The notes under the pieces: generated by a model
Told to the model about the DNA's origin: nothing
Databases searched by the model: none
Seen by the model: only the letters and a program-made list of their open reading frames with translations
In this document: positions 1-10,080 of the stretch, piece by piece
Layout of the letters: each line of letters begins with the position of its first letter
How positions within the stretch are numbered: position 1 is the stretch's first letter
Translations under genes and position numbers: made by a program
Source of the DNA: Ancistrus triradiatus
Lineage: Eukaryota; Chordata; Actinopteri; Siluriformes; Loricariidae
Reading direction: 5' to 3'
Assembly (NCBI GenBank): GCA_025084515.1
Contig: JAJAGP010003224.1
Span: 1 to 64,000 of the forward strand
DNA: 64,000 nt

Positions 1-305
1 TAGTGTCCCTTAGATGTCATATTTTTGCAACAAGTCAATTTAACTGACATACAAATTGATCATTATTCTGTTATTTTAGTGCATGATGGTCAAACTGGCC
101 TGGTTCTCTTCCCTGTATATAGTTTATAGTGGTATATATGGCTTGTATGGAATAGTGGTTAGGGGACAATTTCAGACAAAGCCTATAAATACAGGTACCT
201 TGCATAGTCAGGTTACAAACGTGATTAACATATTTATTTTGACAGTCCTAATACACTTATTTATCCATCCATCCTTAAACTTGCAGCTTTCAAGCAACTT
301 TTATT
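1..305. other. No gene recognised
   Basis: AT-rich unique-looking DNA. The small open frame inside it has no recognisable domain and no splice context, so it is treated as chance. Confidence 0.5.
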
Positions 306-440
306 ATTTACTCCAGGTACTCTGTTTTCCTCCCACAGTTCAGAGACATTCATAATAGGTTAACAGGTGTTTCTAAGGTGTATGAGTGTGTGTGCCCTAT
401 GATGGGCTGGCACCCTGTCTAGGGTTTCTGCCTTTAGCAT
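306..440 (+). repeat. V-SINE-like core and tail fragment
   Basis: The stretch carries the degenerate V-SINE core (a run like CTCCAGGTACTCTGTTTTCC, then CAGAGACATTC for the usual CAAAGACATGC). A GTGTATGAGTGTGTGTG stretch and the tail phrase CTATGATGGGCTGGCACC follow. This is the 3' half of a tRNA-derived SINE of the DANA/HE1 type. The tRNA head is missing, so it is truncated and inert. Related pieces lie at about 17.0 and 32.2 kb. Confidence 0.6.
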
Positions 441-905
441 GAATCAATGAACCCTTCCTGCCAGGTGTCAGGTACCAGCCTGAACTGTTTCCGACGTTTG
501 TACGGCAGAGCTTATCTGGGCATTGTGGCCAACCAGGTTTCTTCCTTCATGGCGGCTGTTTACCCTATGGCAGAGGGACACTTTCAGCAGGACAATGCAC
601 CATACCATAAAGGTCATATAATCATGGATTGGTTCCAGGAACATCAGAGCGAGTTTTCCTTGCTTCCCTGGCATTCACAGTCCCCAGATCTTAATCCCGT
701 AAAGTATCTCTGGGAAGAGGTTGAACGGGCTGTTCAGATCTCAGTACATCTAACTTGTGTCAATGTGAGAAGCTATCCTGTTTGCATAGGTCAATATTAT
801 TTCAGAATGATTTCAATGTCCAAAGGAATCTACGCCATGATTAAATTTCTGCAGTTCAGAAGGCCAAAGGCATGCTACTAGATGAGTGTCTCTAATAAAG
901 TGACA
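440..905 (+). pseudogene. Tc1-like transposase C-terminal relic
   Basis: This is the C-terminal half of a DD34E (Tc1/mariner) transposase, the enzyme that cuts and pastes its own element. A frame beginning near 500 contains QQDNAPYHK, the second catalytic Asp block. After the usual spacing comes SPDLNPVKYLWEEVE, where the third catalytic acid expected in NPIE has become Lys. Past a frame break, sequence like AKGxxTRY closes the protein at the stop at 879-881, and a typical short 3' trailer follows. The N-terminal DNA-binding half, the first Asp and both inverted repeats are absent. It is a dead fragment of a family different from the four named Tc1 families here. Confidence 0.75.
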
Positions 906-1963
906 ATTCAGTGTATATACAATTAAAAACATAATATTTCTATGTGTTAAAGAGACTGTTTTGACAATATGCATTAAACTTCCAGGCATTGGAACTCGAT
1001 CAGAGACTGTCTGCTGAATATCTCTGCCTTATCAGCCATATGCATTATGTATTAATATATCATGAATTATTTAACTCATTAGCTACACCGTTGTGTTCAT
1101 GGAGAGCTGCTAAAGGACACACTAAAATAAAATAATAATAAAAAATACTAGCAACCACATTAGCTATTAAAACGTAATGTAATAATTTATCAATAACCCT
1201 TCATTTAGTTAGGCACTCTCGACTAATTTTTACTTCTGATGTATCAGTGGATTTAAATGAAAGCTCTTTGCTGGTTGTGTAAAACGCCTGAGTTAATGAC
1301 TTCTTGGAAAATTTCAGCTATCAAGCTGAAAAATCTGAACTACAATAAGAAAATAATGAGTAAATAAGATTTACAATGTTTGATTGAAGGTCCCTTATTC
1401 TGTGTATGATTTAAGCCTCTTTTTCCCATTAACAAACACTTGAACTGCTGGATATAAGGTGAACGTTGATCACTTCCTCACTGATTTCCAACTGTTGCAT
1501 CTGTTTATAGTTTAAGAATCATAAGCAAACATGCAAGGCATCTGTTTAGCTTAAAAACCGTTCCTCTTTTCCCAGAATTCAGCTTGAGTCAGCCGTGTTA
1601 GCAATGGCTACTTTCAGCAGCCCTGATGTGGTCTGATGTGACCAATATGATTGATTACATCTTATTAAACCTATGTGAGTCAGGTAATCAAGTACCAGAT
1701 CATAGCCTAAACACTAGTAGAGACTTAATGACAAAGACCAGACAACGTAATTAAAGTGCTTACTCATCCAGAGAATGTAAGTCATGTACAATGAGAAGAG
1801 CCAACTGCCAAGAAGGTAACAATAGTTGCAAGGAGATGAAAACCAGAGTGATGACGTTTGTTTTTTTGCTACATGGGTGAAATTATGTAGGATGTCACTA
1901 ATAATGTAGATGACACAAATGTAAAAACAGCACTTCACAGTATGAATGTGGGCTTGGGATTTG
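906..1963. other. No gene recognised
   Basis: About 1 kb of AT-rich DNA with short A/T runs. I see no transposon ends, tRNA-like boxes, or open frame with protein character. A host intron is the simplest reading. Confidence 0.5.
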
Positions 1964-2475
1964 GACTTTATTTAACGTCACTTTTGGCATCAATGGCTAT
2001 TCGTGACAGGAACAGGGACAGGAAGGTTACATCAGTATTAGTCAGTCACATTCACAACGGGCCAATCTAGAGCTGGTTGTTCATTTGGTGTATTTAATGT
2101 AAGTATCAGCATCAGTGGCCATCTCAGCAACACACACACACACACACACACACACAATGTGACTATACGCAACTATACACAAGGTAACATCAAGACTAGT
2201 CTATAGTCTATATATACACTCAAGTCAATGCCAATTTAGCATAATCAATTAACCTAAAGCATGCAAACTCCACACAGAAAGGACCCAGGCAGCTCCACCC
2301 TGGGATTGAACTCAGGACATTCTTGCTGTGAGGCGGTGGTGCTACCCACCGAGCCACCGGCCCCAATTTAGAGTGACCAAACACGTCTTTGGGATGTTTG
2401 AGGAAACCGGAGTACCTGGAGTAAACCCATGAGGACACGGGGAGGATATGCAAATTTCATACAGCGGAGTCTGAG
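1964..2475 (-). repeat. Cluster of V-SINE-type repeats with internal (AC)n
   Basis: Three minus-strand pieces of one SINE family lie side by side. A tail fragment (about 1964-2040) contains TTTATTTAACGTCACTTTTG. A longer copy (about 2080-2366) has tRNA-like boxes: box A reads TGGCTCGGTGGGTAG on the minus strand near 2345-2360, and a box-B-like GAGTTCAATCC lies near 2305-2315. A truncated copy (about 2362-2475) holds the conserved core. The longer copy carries an (AC)n run at 2131-2155 and has lost part of the core next to AGCATGC. The family ends in an AAACAAACAAA-like tail when read on the minus strand. Confidence 0.65.
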
Positions 2476-2829
2476 GTTGTGATAGAAGCTGGGATCTCTG
2501 GAGCTAAGAGGCAACCACATTAACTGCATTTTGTCTTTCTGATTAAAGTACTGATTAATTAAGTACTTCATTACTGTACTTAAGTGTGCTTTGAAATGAT
2601 TTATGCTTGACTAAAATTAATTAAGACAAAATATCACAATTCAAATAAGAGAAATGTGTGTTGACGATGAAATAATGGCTTCATGATTGAAAATGTCCAT
2701 AACTACAGTTAACATTTAGCAATAATTAAAATTTCCAATCAACTCGAACTCTGACAAACATGCCTGAATAAGAACCAAAGTAATTTTGCTCCCATGCACA
2801 GTGAGCATGGTGGAAAATCACAAATGATC
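2476..2829. other. No gene recognised
   Basis: AT-rich intervening DNA with no repeat end, no tRNA-like box and no coding signal that I can see. Confidence 0.45.
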
Positions 2830-3300
2830 ACTGTTGGAGATTTGTAGAAAAAATGTCGCATATTGGGGTCACCAAGTCTCCAAAACTACATCAGACACCA
2901 CCTGTCTGCCTCTGTCAAGAAAAAATTGGTTGTCATTGAATCTTCCAGCAGGGCAGTGCTCCAATACATACATCCAGATCAACCCCAAATGGTTTACTTA
3001 ACAAAAAATCAAGCTTCTGACATGACCATCTCACTCGCCTGATCTAATCCCCACAGAAAATCTGTGGGGCAAGCTAAAGAGAAGGGTTTACAAGATATGA
3101 CCCAGGATCCTGAAAGATCTGGAGATATTCTGTAAAAAGGAATGGTCTCAAATTCCCTGCTCTGCATTCTCCAACCTTATAAGATGAAATGGTAGAAGAA
3201 TAGCAGACTAAGTGCTGTTTTACTGGCAAAGAGAGGTTGCACAGAGTATTAAATGCAGGGCTGCCAGTAACTGTGGAACATACAGTACAAAAAAAATTAC
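2830..3300 (+). pseudogene. Degenerate Tc1-like transposase relic
   Basis: Several short blocks in changing frames align with the C-terminal half of a Tc1/mariner transposase. There is a block like FQQGSAPIHT (for FQQDNDPKHT), and later one like LIxSPxKICGAS (for LNPIENLWGKL). Next comes KIWRYSVKRNGLKFPALHSPTL-like residues for the helical C-terminus, then a trailer like CAGGGCTGCCAGTAACTGTG. Stops and indels break the frame many times, and the catalytic Asp and Glu of these blocks are no longer readable. No terminal repeats were found. It directly abuts the Tc1-C element that begins at 3332. Confidence 0.55.
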
Positions 3301-3331
3301 TTGATGCATTTTATACATTAATTAACAATTA

Positions 3332-4268
3332 CAGTGGGGCAAAAAAATATTTAGTCAGCCACTGATTGTGCAAGTTCTCCTACTTAGAAAGATGAGAGAG
3401 GTCTGTAATTTTCATCATAGGTACACTTCAACTATGAGAAACAAAATGAGAAAAAAAATCCAGGAAATCAGATTGTAGGATTTTTAAAGAATTTAATTCT
3501 AAATTTTGGTGGGAAATAAGTATTTGGTAAATAACATAAGTTCAACTCAATGCTTTGTAACATAACCTTTGTTGCCAATGACAGAGGTCAAACGTTTCCT
3601 GTAAGTCTTCACCAGGTTTGCACACACTGTACCTGGTATTTTGGCCCAAATTCCTCCATGCAGATCTCCTCTAGAGCAGTGATGTTTTGGGGCTGTCGCT
3701 TGGCAACACGAACTTTGATTGAGGGAGATTATCAATGGTTTTGTATGTCTTAGAATTGCTCCCACAGTTGATTTATTCACACCAACCTGCTTGCCTATTG
3801 TAGATTCACTCTTCCCAGCCTGCTGCAGGTCTACAATTTTCTTCCTGGTGTCCTTCGACAGCTCTTTCGTCTTGGCCATGGTTGAGTTTGGAGTCTGACT
3901 GTTTGAGGCTGTGGACAGGTGTCTTTTATACAGATAATGATGTCAAACAGGAGCCATTAATACAGGTAATAAGTGGAGGACAGAAGAGCTTCTTAAAGAA
4001 GAAGTTACAGGTCTGTGAGAGCCAGAAATCTTGCTTGTTTGTGGGTGACCCAAATATTTATTTTCCACCAGACTTACAATGAAATTCTTTAAAAATCCTA
4101 CAATGTGATTCCTGGGGGGGGAAATTTTTTTTTTTTTTCCCCTTTTTTTTCTCATTTTGTCTCTCATAGTTGAAGTGTACCTATGATGAAAATTACAGAC
4201 CTCTCTAATCTTCTAAGTAGGAGAACTTGAACAATCAGTGGCTGACTAAATACTTTTTTGCCCCACTG
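3332..4268 (-). mobile_element. Tc1-C copy 1, internally deleted
   Basis: The element has both terminal inverted repeats. The left end is CAGTGGGGCAAAAAAATATT and the right end is its near-complement ...TTTTTTGCCCCACTG. TA dinucleotides flank it at 3330-3331 and 4269-4270, as expected for Tc1 insertion. At 937 bp it is much shorter than the other Tc1-C copies (about 1.3-1.4 kb), because the middle of the transposase is gone. A run of G then T/C at about 4113-4150 looks like homopolymer noise or slippage. It could only move if a transposase were supplied from elsewhere. Confidence 0.85.
3547..3879 (-). pseudogene. Tc1-C transposase, centre deleted
   Basis: The frame starts with MAKTKELSKDTRKKIVDLQQ, the N-terminal helix-turn-helix that binds the element ends. 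It runs through KQVGVNKSTVGAILR and then jumps at a deletion to the C-terminal tail WAKIPGTVCANLVKTYRKRL and GNKGYVTKH. The whole catalytic core is missing, including all three acidic residues. Just after the junction the tail is briefly read out of frame (CCQATAPKHH) before the frame returns. The start was chosen because the same Met opens the nearly intact copy at 61024. The product could bind ends at most. Confidence 0.85.
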
Positions 4269-4401
4269 TATATTTCCCCCATTATTTCAGTGATGAGATT
4301 TAGCAAATTCACTTCACAGAAACAGTGAATGTCTTTATTTATATTTTACTTGTGGTGGCCAATAATTGAGGATATGAATATTATATGGATAGTTATTTTA
4401 C

Positions 4402-4544
4402 CTGCTGCTTGAGCTGGTACATGAGCTTGTCCTTTCTCTTTTCCAAAGCCACCACCTCTTCTTGACTTGTCTTCTTTTTGTGAGCAGAAAGTTCTAGTAG
4501 GAGCTATGTTAGCATCCTTTTCGCTGATGGCTTGCAACAGAGGC
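4402..4544 (-). CDS. Internal exon of an ERC/ELKS/CAST-type presynaptic scaffold gene (frame broken)
   Basis: ERC proteins are coiled-coil scaffolds of the active zone that bind RIM, liprin-alpha and Rab6. On the minus strand, a CAACAG acceptor precedes sequence encoding PLLQAISEKDANIA. One base later in frame comes LLLELSAHKKKTSQEEVVAL, then EKRKDKLMYQLKQQ, and a GTAAAA donor follows at once. From memory of the family, the ERC C-terminal coiled coil reads ...AISEKDANIALLELSxxKKK... and ...ALKREKDRLVxQLKQQ... at this place. The ten residues AISEKDANIA agree exactly; the rest is more divergent. The exon is 143 bp against 144 expected. That fits about 2 bp lost at the start and 1 bp gained near 4502. 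It may be a real exon with assembly indels, a divergent paralogue, or a decayed copy. ERC1 versus ERC2 is not settled; the 30-residue spacing leans to ERC2. Confidence 0.62.
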
Positions 4545-5164
4545 CTGTTGCCTGGTGGGAAATTAAGGATGATAACGGTGGTTCGACCTACGGTTAAGTC
4601 ATTAATGTTAACACAGACCAGATACGCACCACACAAATACTGTAAGTTCAAGCGCACAAAGGCACAGGACAGGTTGCGCACCAGGAGACCATTAGTAAGC
4701 TGGCAGGTGCGCTGAGACTGTTAACAGACTGAAGAACCGCAATACCCACAACTCCAACTGCATCCTTCCAATCATCACAGGGATTTTTTGTCTAATGGCT
4801 GCCCTGTTTGCCTAAGGTCAGACAGTGAATTGTCACCACTCTCCGCTTTGTCATATGTCTTTCAGAGGCAACTCATCTGTTTTCTTTGATACACACACAC
4901 GTTAACTGTACAAACATCCTCGTCTCTTTTCTACTGTGGAAAGCTGGGGTGTTACTAATAAAACATTTCTTGTAAAGTATGAAGGAGCACAAAACAAATA
5001 ACTACATTTAAAACGGCACAATTGCCCACTAATGAAAGTCCACTATAAAATCAAACTCACAGCCACCAAATGATTCTGAACTTAACATCCCAATATTTTG
5101 AGACATGATAATTTAGAGTATTAATAATAATACGCATATTTTACACCATATGGATTTCAACATT
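4545..5164. other. Intron-like DNA upstream of the ERC-type exon
   Basis: A pyrimidine-containing stretch (TTAATTTCCCACCAG, minus strand) just upstream of the exon could serve the acceptor. Beyond it, to 5164, I see no repeats with clear ends and no further exon with coiled-coil coding. Confidence 0.4.
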
Positions 5165-5240
5165 TGTTTGTTTGGTTTATTTAACGTCACTATTGGCATC
5201 AGTGTCCATTTCAGTGACACACACAAGGTTACATCAAGAC

Positions 5241-5309
<69 letters not shown>

Positions 5310-5312
5310 TAT

Positions 5313-5386
<74 letters not shown>

Positions 5387-5592
5387 GTCGATTTTAGCAT
5401 AATTGATTAACCTAACACACATCTTTGGACTGTGGGAGGAAACCGGAGTACCCGGAGTAAACCCACACTGACACAGGGAGGATACAGGTTCCACACAGAA
5501 AAGACACAGGCTGCTCCACCCCGAGACTGAACCCAGGACCTTCTTGCTCTGAGGTAGTTGTGCTACCCGCCAAATCACCATGCCACCCTATG
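5165..5592 (-). repeat. V-SINE-type repeat with expanded (AT)n(AC)n
   Basis: A nearly full minus-strand copy of the same SINE as at 2.1 kb. The tail TTTATTTAACGTCACTATTG lies at 5176-5195. The conserved core lies at about 5405-5495. A tRNA-like head with box B (a GGTTCAGTCTC-type block near 5522-5532) lies at 5500-5592. Two simple repeats have grown between tail and core: (TA)n at about 5241-5299 and (AC)n at about 5321-5385. Confidence 0.75.
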
Positions 5593-6221
5593 GATTTCAA
5601 TTCTACACTTATTTATTTACAAAAACTGACAGAAACATTGTGTAATTTCTCCTTCTATTAAGGGCTAATCATACACCAATCTGTATACTGTACCCTTCGA
5701 GACAATGGAACCAACTTCAAGACAGAAGACAAGTGTCAAGACCTTTCTCAGCATCAAGGTGGAAGTAACTTCAACTTGCTGAGTCTTTTACTGTCTTCAA
5801 TGCCACTGTGTTTTAACCCATACAATGCCCTAATAAGGTACTAAGAACATACTAAGACGAATAAAAATTATGTTTCTAAGTCACTATGGATAGTAAATCT
5901 TCTATGGGCTGTAAAGTATATTTCAAGTGAAAAGACTGGCACTGCAAAGTGTAAAGTGTAATTATCCTAAATGTAGGTACCCATGTTAAAAAGCAAATGG
6001 CATTAACCATTCCATAAAATCCATTTCGAAACACCATCTTCTAATGACTTTTTAAAATGAGATGTCAAACATAATGGCAAGAAATAATACCATAGTGTGA
6101 AAGATGTCTTTTGACTTTTTTAATGTATCCATCTAAAAGCTAGTTCTGAAGCATTCTGGTGTAACCAAATCACCAGCAAAAGTGTAAACCATATAATAGA
6201 TAATTGGCATATCATCATGTA
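5593..6221. other. No gene recognised
   Basis: AT-rich DNA without recognisable coding blocks or transposon termini. Confidence 0.45.
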
Positions 6222-6669
6222 TAGTACTGTGCAAATGTCTTAGGCCACCATTACATTTGTTCCTTTAGCAATGGTATGATGACCATATATAACAATACTC
6301 TTTTCCACTAATCTTCATTGCAATCTTTGTGAGCTTTAGCTTATCTTAGATTTTTCACCCTGTTCTTCTTCTGAAGAAAATGGTTTCTTGGTTGTTATCC
6401 TTCCAAAAAATCCTGACCAAGCATCTTCGGACAGTAGAAGGGTCAACATGCTGCTATTGCTCAAGTGTAAGGGGAGCTCACATTAAATACTTGACACTGC
6501 AGCTTATGGAAGCTGTTTTTGCGGATTTTATTCAGTTTTTAATACTGCATACTTCAGTTTCCTGTGGTTAGATTCTAATAAAGATACTGAGAAATAATTA
6601 TATATGGTCATCATGCCATTGCTACAACAACGGTATATCTAATTTAATGGTGGCATTTGGACAGCACTG
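6222..6669 (-). mobile_element. Short Tc1/mariner-like element with transposase relic
   Basis: The 448-bp element starts TAGTACTGTGCAAATGTC and ends with the near-complement GACAGCACTG, with TA on both sides (6220-6221 and 6670-6671). On the minus strand, residues like DPSTVRRCLVRIFW and KPFSSEEEQ correspond to the STVRR...KKP block between the two DNA-binding domains and the catalytic core of Tc1 transposases, with stops. Most of the catalytic domain is missing. This is a deleted, non-autonomous copy of a family not otherwise named here. Confidence 0.65.
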
Positions 6670-7204
6670 TACGAGACTTTTTTTTTTTACCCCATTTTTC
6701 CTAATTAAGTGATTTCCATTTCTCACCCACTAGCTGAGTTTCCCATATTACGCAGCAGCTTCCATTCTGGGAGGACAAAAACTAACACATGCTTCCTCGT
6801 GAATCATGTGAAGCCAGACACACATTTTAACTACAACTCACGACACAACAAGAGGAAGCTGAACACACCTTGCGGGAGATGCTAGCTGGCCTATTCTATT
6901 TAACACACAGGCACCCCTAAGAGTGGCCGGCATTGATTTGACTGATGAAGGAAAAAGGAATGCCAGTGATGCATTTCCAGATGGCTGTGGCATCATGATT
7001 ACTCACACTCGTGATGTCACTACAGTGGTGTTTACTGCTTTATTGCCACAGTACTTGAGAGTACAGGTCAAGTTCAGTTTTAGAAATGTTCGCATACCAA
7101 TCCAAAATAATATTCACCCATAATATAAACATTAATCATTAATACTGATATTTTTATCCACACTAGCAGTATATAAATCTAACATGATCTTCCCTCTTTC
7201 TCAG
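6670..7204. other. No gene recognised
   Basis: Mixed-composition DNA. The short open frame near 6923-7123 has no family signature. Confidence 0.4.
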
Positions 7205-7870
7205 TTTCCAACTGCTATTTCTGGTGAGGGTAATGTTGGCAGCAACCTGAGAATGTCAATGTAGACTTCTCTGTCTAGCTACTCCTGGGGGATCCTCAGA
7301 CATTTCCAAGCCAACTGTGAGATATAATCTCGCCAGCAGGTCCTAGGTCTGCACTGAGGACTCTATCCAGAGTGACATGCCTGGAGCTGACAGGGGGCAT
7401 CCTTGCAAGAAGCCTAAACCACCTCAACTGGCTCCTCTTGATCTGACAAAGCAGTGGCTCTACTCAAAGGTTACCCAGGACTGACAAACTCCTCACCCTG
7501 TCACAGACAGTAAGCCCAGAAACCCTGCACAGACCCTCATTTCTGTCCCTTGTACCCATGACCTTACTCTTTCAGCCATTACTGAAAGCTCATGACCATA
7601 GGTTAGAATAGGAATGTAGGCGGACCAGGAAACAGAGGGCTTTGTGTGAGAACTGAACTCCTTCTTCCCCACCGCAGACTGGAACAGTGACTGCAAAACT
7701 GCTGCTTCTGACGAGTATCTCAAACTCAATTTCCATCACTCGTGAACAAGATCTCAAGGTACTTGGGACAGGGGCCAACCTAGGGGCAGGTTTTCTTCCC
7801 TAACCTAAAGACAGCACCCCTCGCTTTTCCAAGAGAGCACCGCAGCCTTGGACATGGAAGTGATTCTCAT
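7205..7870 (-). pseudogene. LINE (RTE/Rex-like) 3' coding relic
   Basis: Minus-strand blocks match the region after the reverse transcriptase of a common fish LINE. These include SSFAVTVPVCGGEEGVQFSH, ILTYGHELSVMAERVRSWVQ, TEMRVCAGFLGLLS, and further downstream residues like RxCWRDYISQLAWKCLRIPQE. Intact copies read TYGHELWVMTER and so on. Stops and frame changes are frequent and the reverse transcriptase itself is absent, so it is a 5'-truncated dead insertion. The exact LINE clade cannot be fixed by eye. The more 5' part of the same kind of LINE lies at 19.4-22.0 kb. Confidence 0.7.
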
Positions 7871-7904
7871 CCATATAGGCTGTATAACTACACACATATA
7901 TATA

Positions 7905-9349
7905 CACATAGGTGCTTGAAAATTGTGAACCCGTTAGAATTTTCTATATTTCTGCATAAATATGACCTAAAACCCTAAAACATCATCAGATTTTCACACA
8001 AGTCCTAAAAGTAGATAAAGAGAACGCAGTTAAACAAATGAGACACAGATATTACAGTTGGTCGTTTATTTATTGAGGAAAATGATCCAAAATTAAATAT
8101 TAGTGTGGCAATAGTGTGTGAACCTTTGCTTTCAGTATCTGGTGTGACCCCCCTGTGCAGCAATAACTGCAACTAAACATTTCCTGTAACTGTTAATCAG
8201 TCCTGCAATTTTAGCCTATTCCTCCATACAAAACAGCTTCTACTCTGGGATGTTGGTGGGTTTTCAATTGGATTTAGGTCAGGACTTTGACTTGGCCATT
8301 TCAAAACATTAACTTTATTCTTCTTTAACCATTCATTGGTAGAACGACTTCTGTGTTAGGGTTGTTGTCTTGCTGCATGACCCACCTTCTCTTGAGATTC
8401 AGTTCATGGACAGATGTCCTGGCATTTTCCTTTAGAATACTCTGATATAATTCAGAATTCATTGTTCTTTCAATGACGGCAAGCCATCCTGGCCCAGATG
8501 CAGCAAAACAGGCCCAAACCATGATACTACCATGATGTTTCACAGATGGGATAAGATTCTTATGCTGGAATACAAGGTTTTCCTTTCACCAAACATAATG
8601 GTTTCCTTTTAAACCAAAAGTTCTATTTTGATCTCATCCATCCACAAAACATTCTTCCAATAGCCTTCTGGCTTGTTCACATGATCTTTAGCAAACTGCA
8701 GACAATTAGCCAATGTGAGAGAGGCCTTCAGTTGCTTAGATGTTACCCTTGGATCCTTCGTGACCTCGTCAACTATTACATGCCTTGCTCTTGGAGTGAT
8801 CTTTGTTGGGCGACCACTCCTGGGGAGGGTAACAATGGTGTTGAATTTCCTCCATTTGTACACAATCTGTCTGACTGTGGATTGGTGGAGTCCAAACTCT
8901 TTAGAGATGGTTTTGTAACCTTTTCCAGTCTGATGAGCATCAACAACTCCTTTTCTGAGGTCCTCAGAAATCTCCTTTGTTCATGCCATGATACACTTCC
9001 ACAAACGTGTTGTGAAGAGCAGACTTTGATAGATCCCTGTTCTTTAAATAAAACAGGGTGCCCACTCATATCTGACTGTCATCCCATTGATTGAAAAGAC
9101 CTGACTCTAATTTCACCTTCAAATTAATCCTAGAGATTCACTTACTTTTGCCACTCACTAACATGTAACCATGGATCATTTTCCTCAATAAATAAATGAC
9201 CAAGTATAATATTTTTGCCTCGTTTTTTAACTAGGTTGTCTTTATCTACTTTTAGGACTTGTGTGAAAATCTGATGATGTTTTAGGTCATATTTATGCAA
9301 AAGAAAAAAATAAAATTCTAAAGGGTACACAAACTTTCAAGCACCACTG
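7905..9349 (-). mobile_element. Tc1-A copy 1
   Basis: The right end CAAGCACCACTG followed by TA (9350-9351) is well kept. The left end is damaged (CACATAGGTGCTTGAA in place of CAGTGGTGCTTGAAAG). Both sub-terminal regions are clear, including GTCCTAAAAGTAGATAAAGA and its complement. At about 1.45 kb it is near full length but carries two internal deletions in the transposase. Confidence 0.85.
8132..8989 (-). pseudogene. Tc1-A transposase pseudogene
   Basis: The start at 8989 is inferred from the intact-like MARTKEI start of copy 5. Visible blocks in order are: the DNA-binding YKWRKFNTIVTLPRSGRPTK; KDPRVTSKQLKASLTLAN; then a deletion of the STIRR/KKP linker; FAKDHVNKPEGYWKNVLWMD with the first Asp; MVWACFAASGPG; and MQQDNNPN with the second Asp. 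The SPDLNPIE block with the third acid survives only partly after a second deletion. Several frame changes make it non-functional. Confidence 0.8.
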
Positions 9350-9476
9350 TAAATTGATAAATATAGACATATAAATATATGCTTAATGTTCACATTCTCA
9401 CTATGAAACATTACACCTAATATAATCAGTACTTTACCATGTGAGTTACCAATGAACAAAACCCAACATAAATATA

Positions 9477-10080
9477 CTCACTAGTCACTTTATTAGGACA
9501 CCTCCTTGTTTCCACGCTCATTGTCCATTTTATCAGATCCATGTACAATACAGATGGACTTTGTAGTTCTACAATTACGGAATGTAGTCCATCTGTTTCT
9601 CTCCATACATTGTAATTCCCTTTAATTCTATTCTGTAATGATCAGGACCCCCACAAATCACTTATTGTTTGGGAGGTGGATCATTCTCAGCTCTGCACTG
9701 ATAGTGATGTGGTGGTGGTGTGTTAGTGTGCAACAACAGATGAGCTGCTGTCTCTGACTTCACATCTACAAGGTGGAGCTATATGGTAGATGTGCCTAAT
9801 AGAGTGCAGAGTAAGTGAACCCTGTGTTTAAAAACTCCAGCAGCACTGCCCATGCTGTGTCTGATCCAATTGTACCAGCACAACACACATTAACACACCA
9901 CCACCACGCCAGTGTCAGTGCAGTGCTGAAAATGACCCTCAATCTAAATAATACCTGATCTGTGGTGCTATAGGGGTTCAATTCGTAAAAGTGGAACTAC
10001 AAAGTGCTATATATGATAACTGATAAAATGGACAATGAGTGTAGAAACAAGGAGGTGGACCTAATAAAGTGATCATTGAG
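9477..10080. mobile_element. Palindromic MITE (foldback element)
   Basis: The left end (CTAGTCACTTTATTAGGACA...) and right end (...GGACCTAATAAAGTGATCA) are imperfect inverted repeats of about 100 bp. The complementarity continues inward: GATGTGGTGGTGGTGTGTTA near 9710 pairs with TTAACACACCACCACCACGC near 9890. The whole 604 bp could fold as a long hairpin. It holds no coding sequence. I recognise it as a non-autonomous DNA transposon type common in fish, but no clear target duplication is visible, so I do not assign a superfamily. Confidence 0.75.

Noticed and set aside
4402..4503. A 34-codon in-phase exon using the AG at 4504-4505
   Set aside because: It would restore the frame, but the AG lacks a pyrimidine tract. 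The ERC match also continues upstream through AISEKDANIA, so a 143-bp exon with a 1-bp insertion is the better reading.
4467..4715. 82-codon plus-strand open frame
   Set aside because: Antisense to the ERC-type exon and continuing into intron-like DNA; no family resemblance.
5113..5581. Val/Cys, Tyr/Ile and Thr/His repeat proteins
   Set aside because: Pure translations of the (AT)n(AC)n microsatellite inside a SINE.
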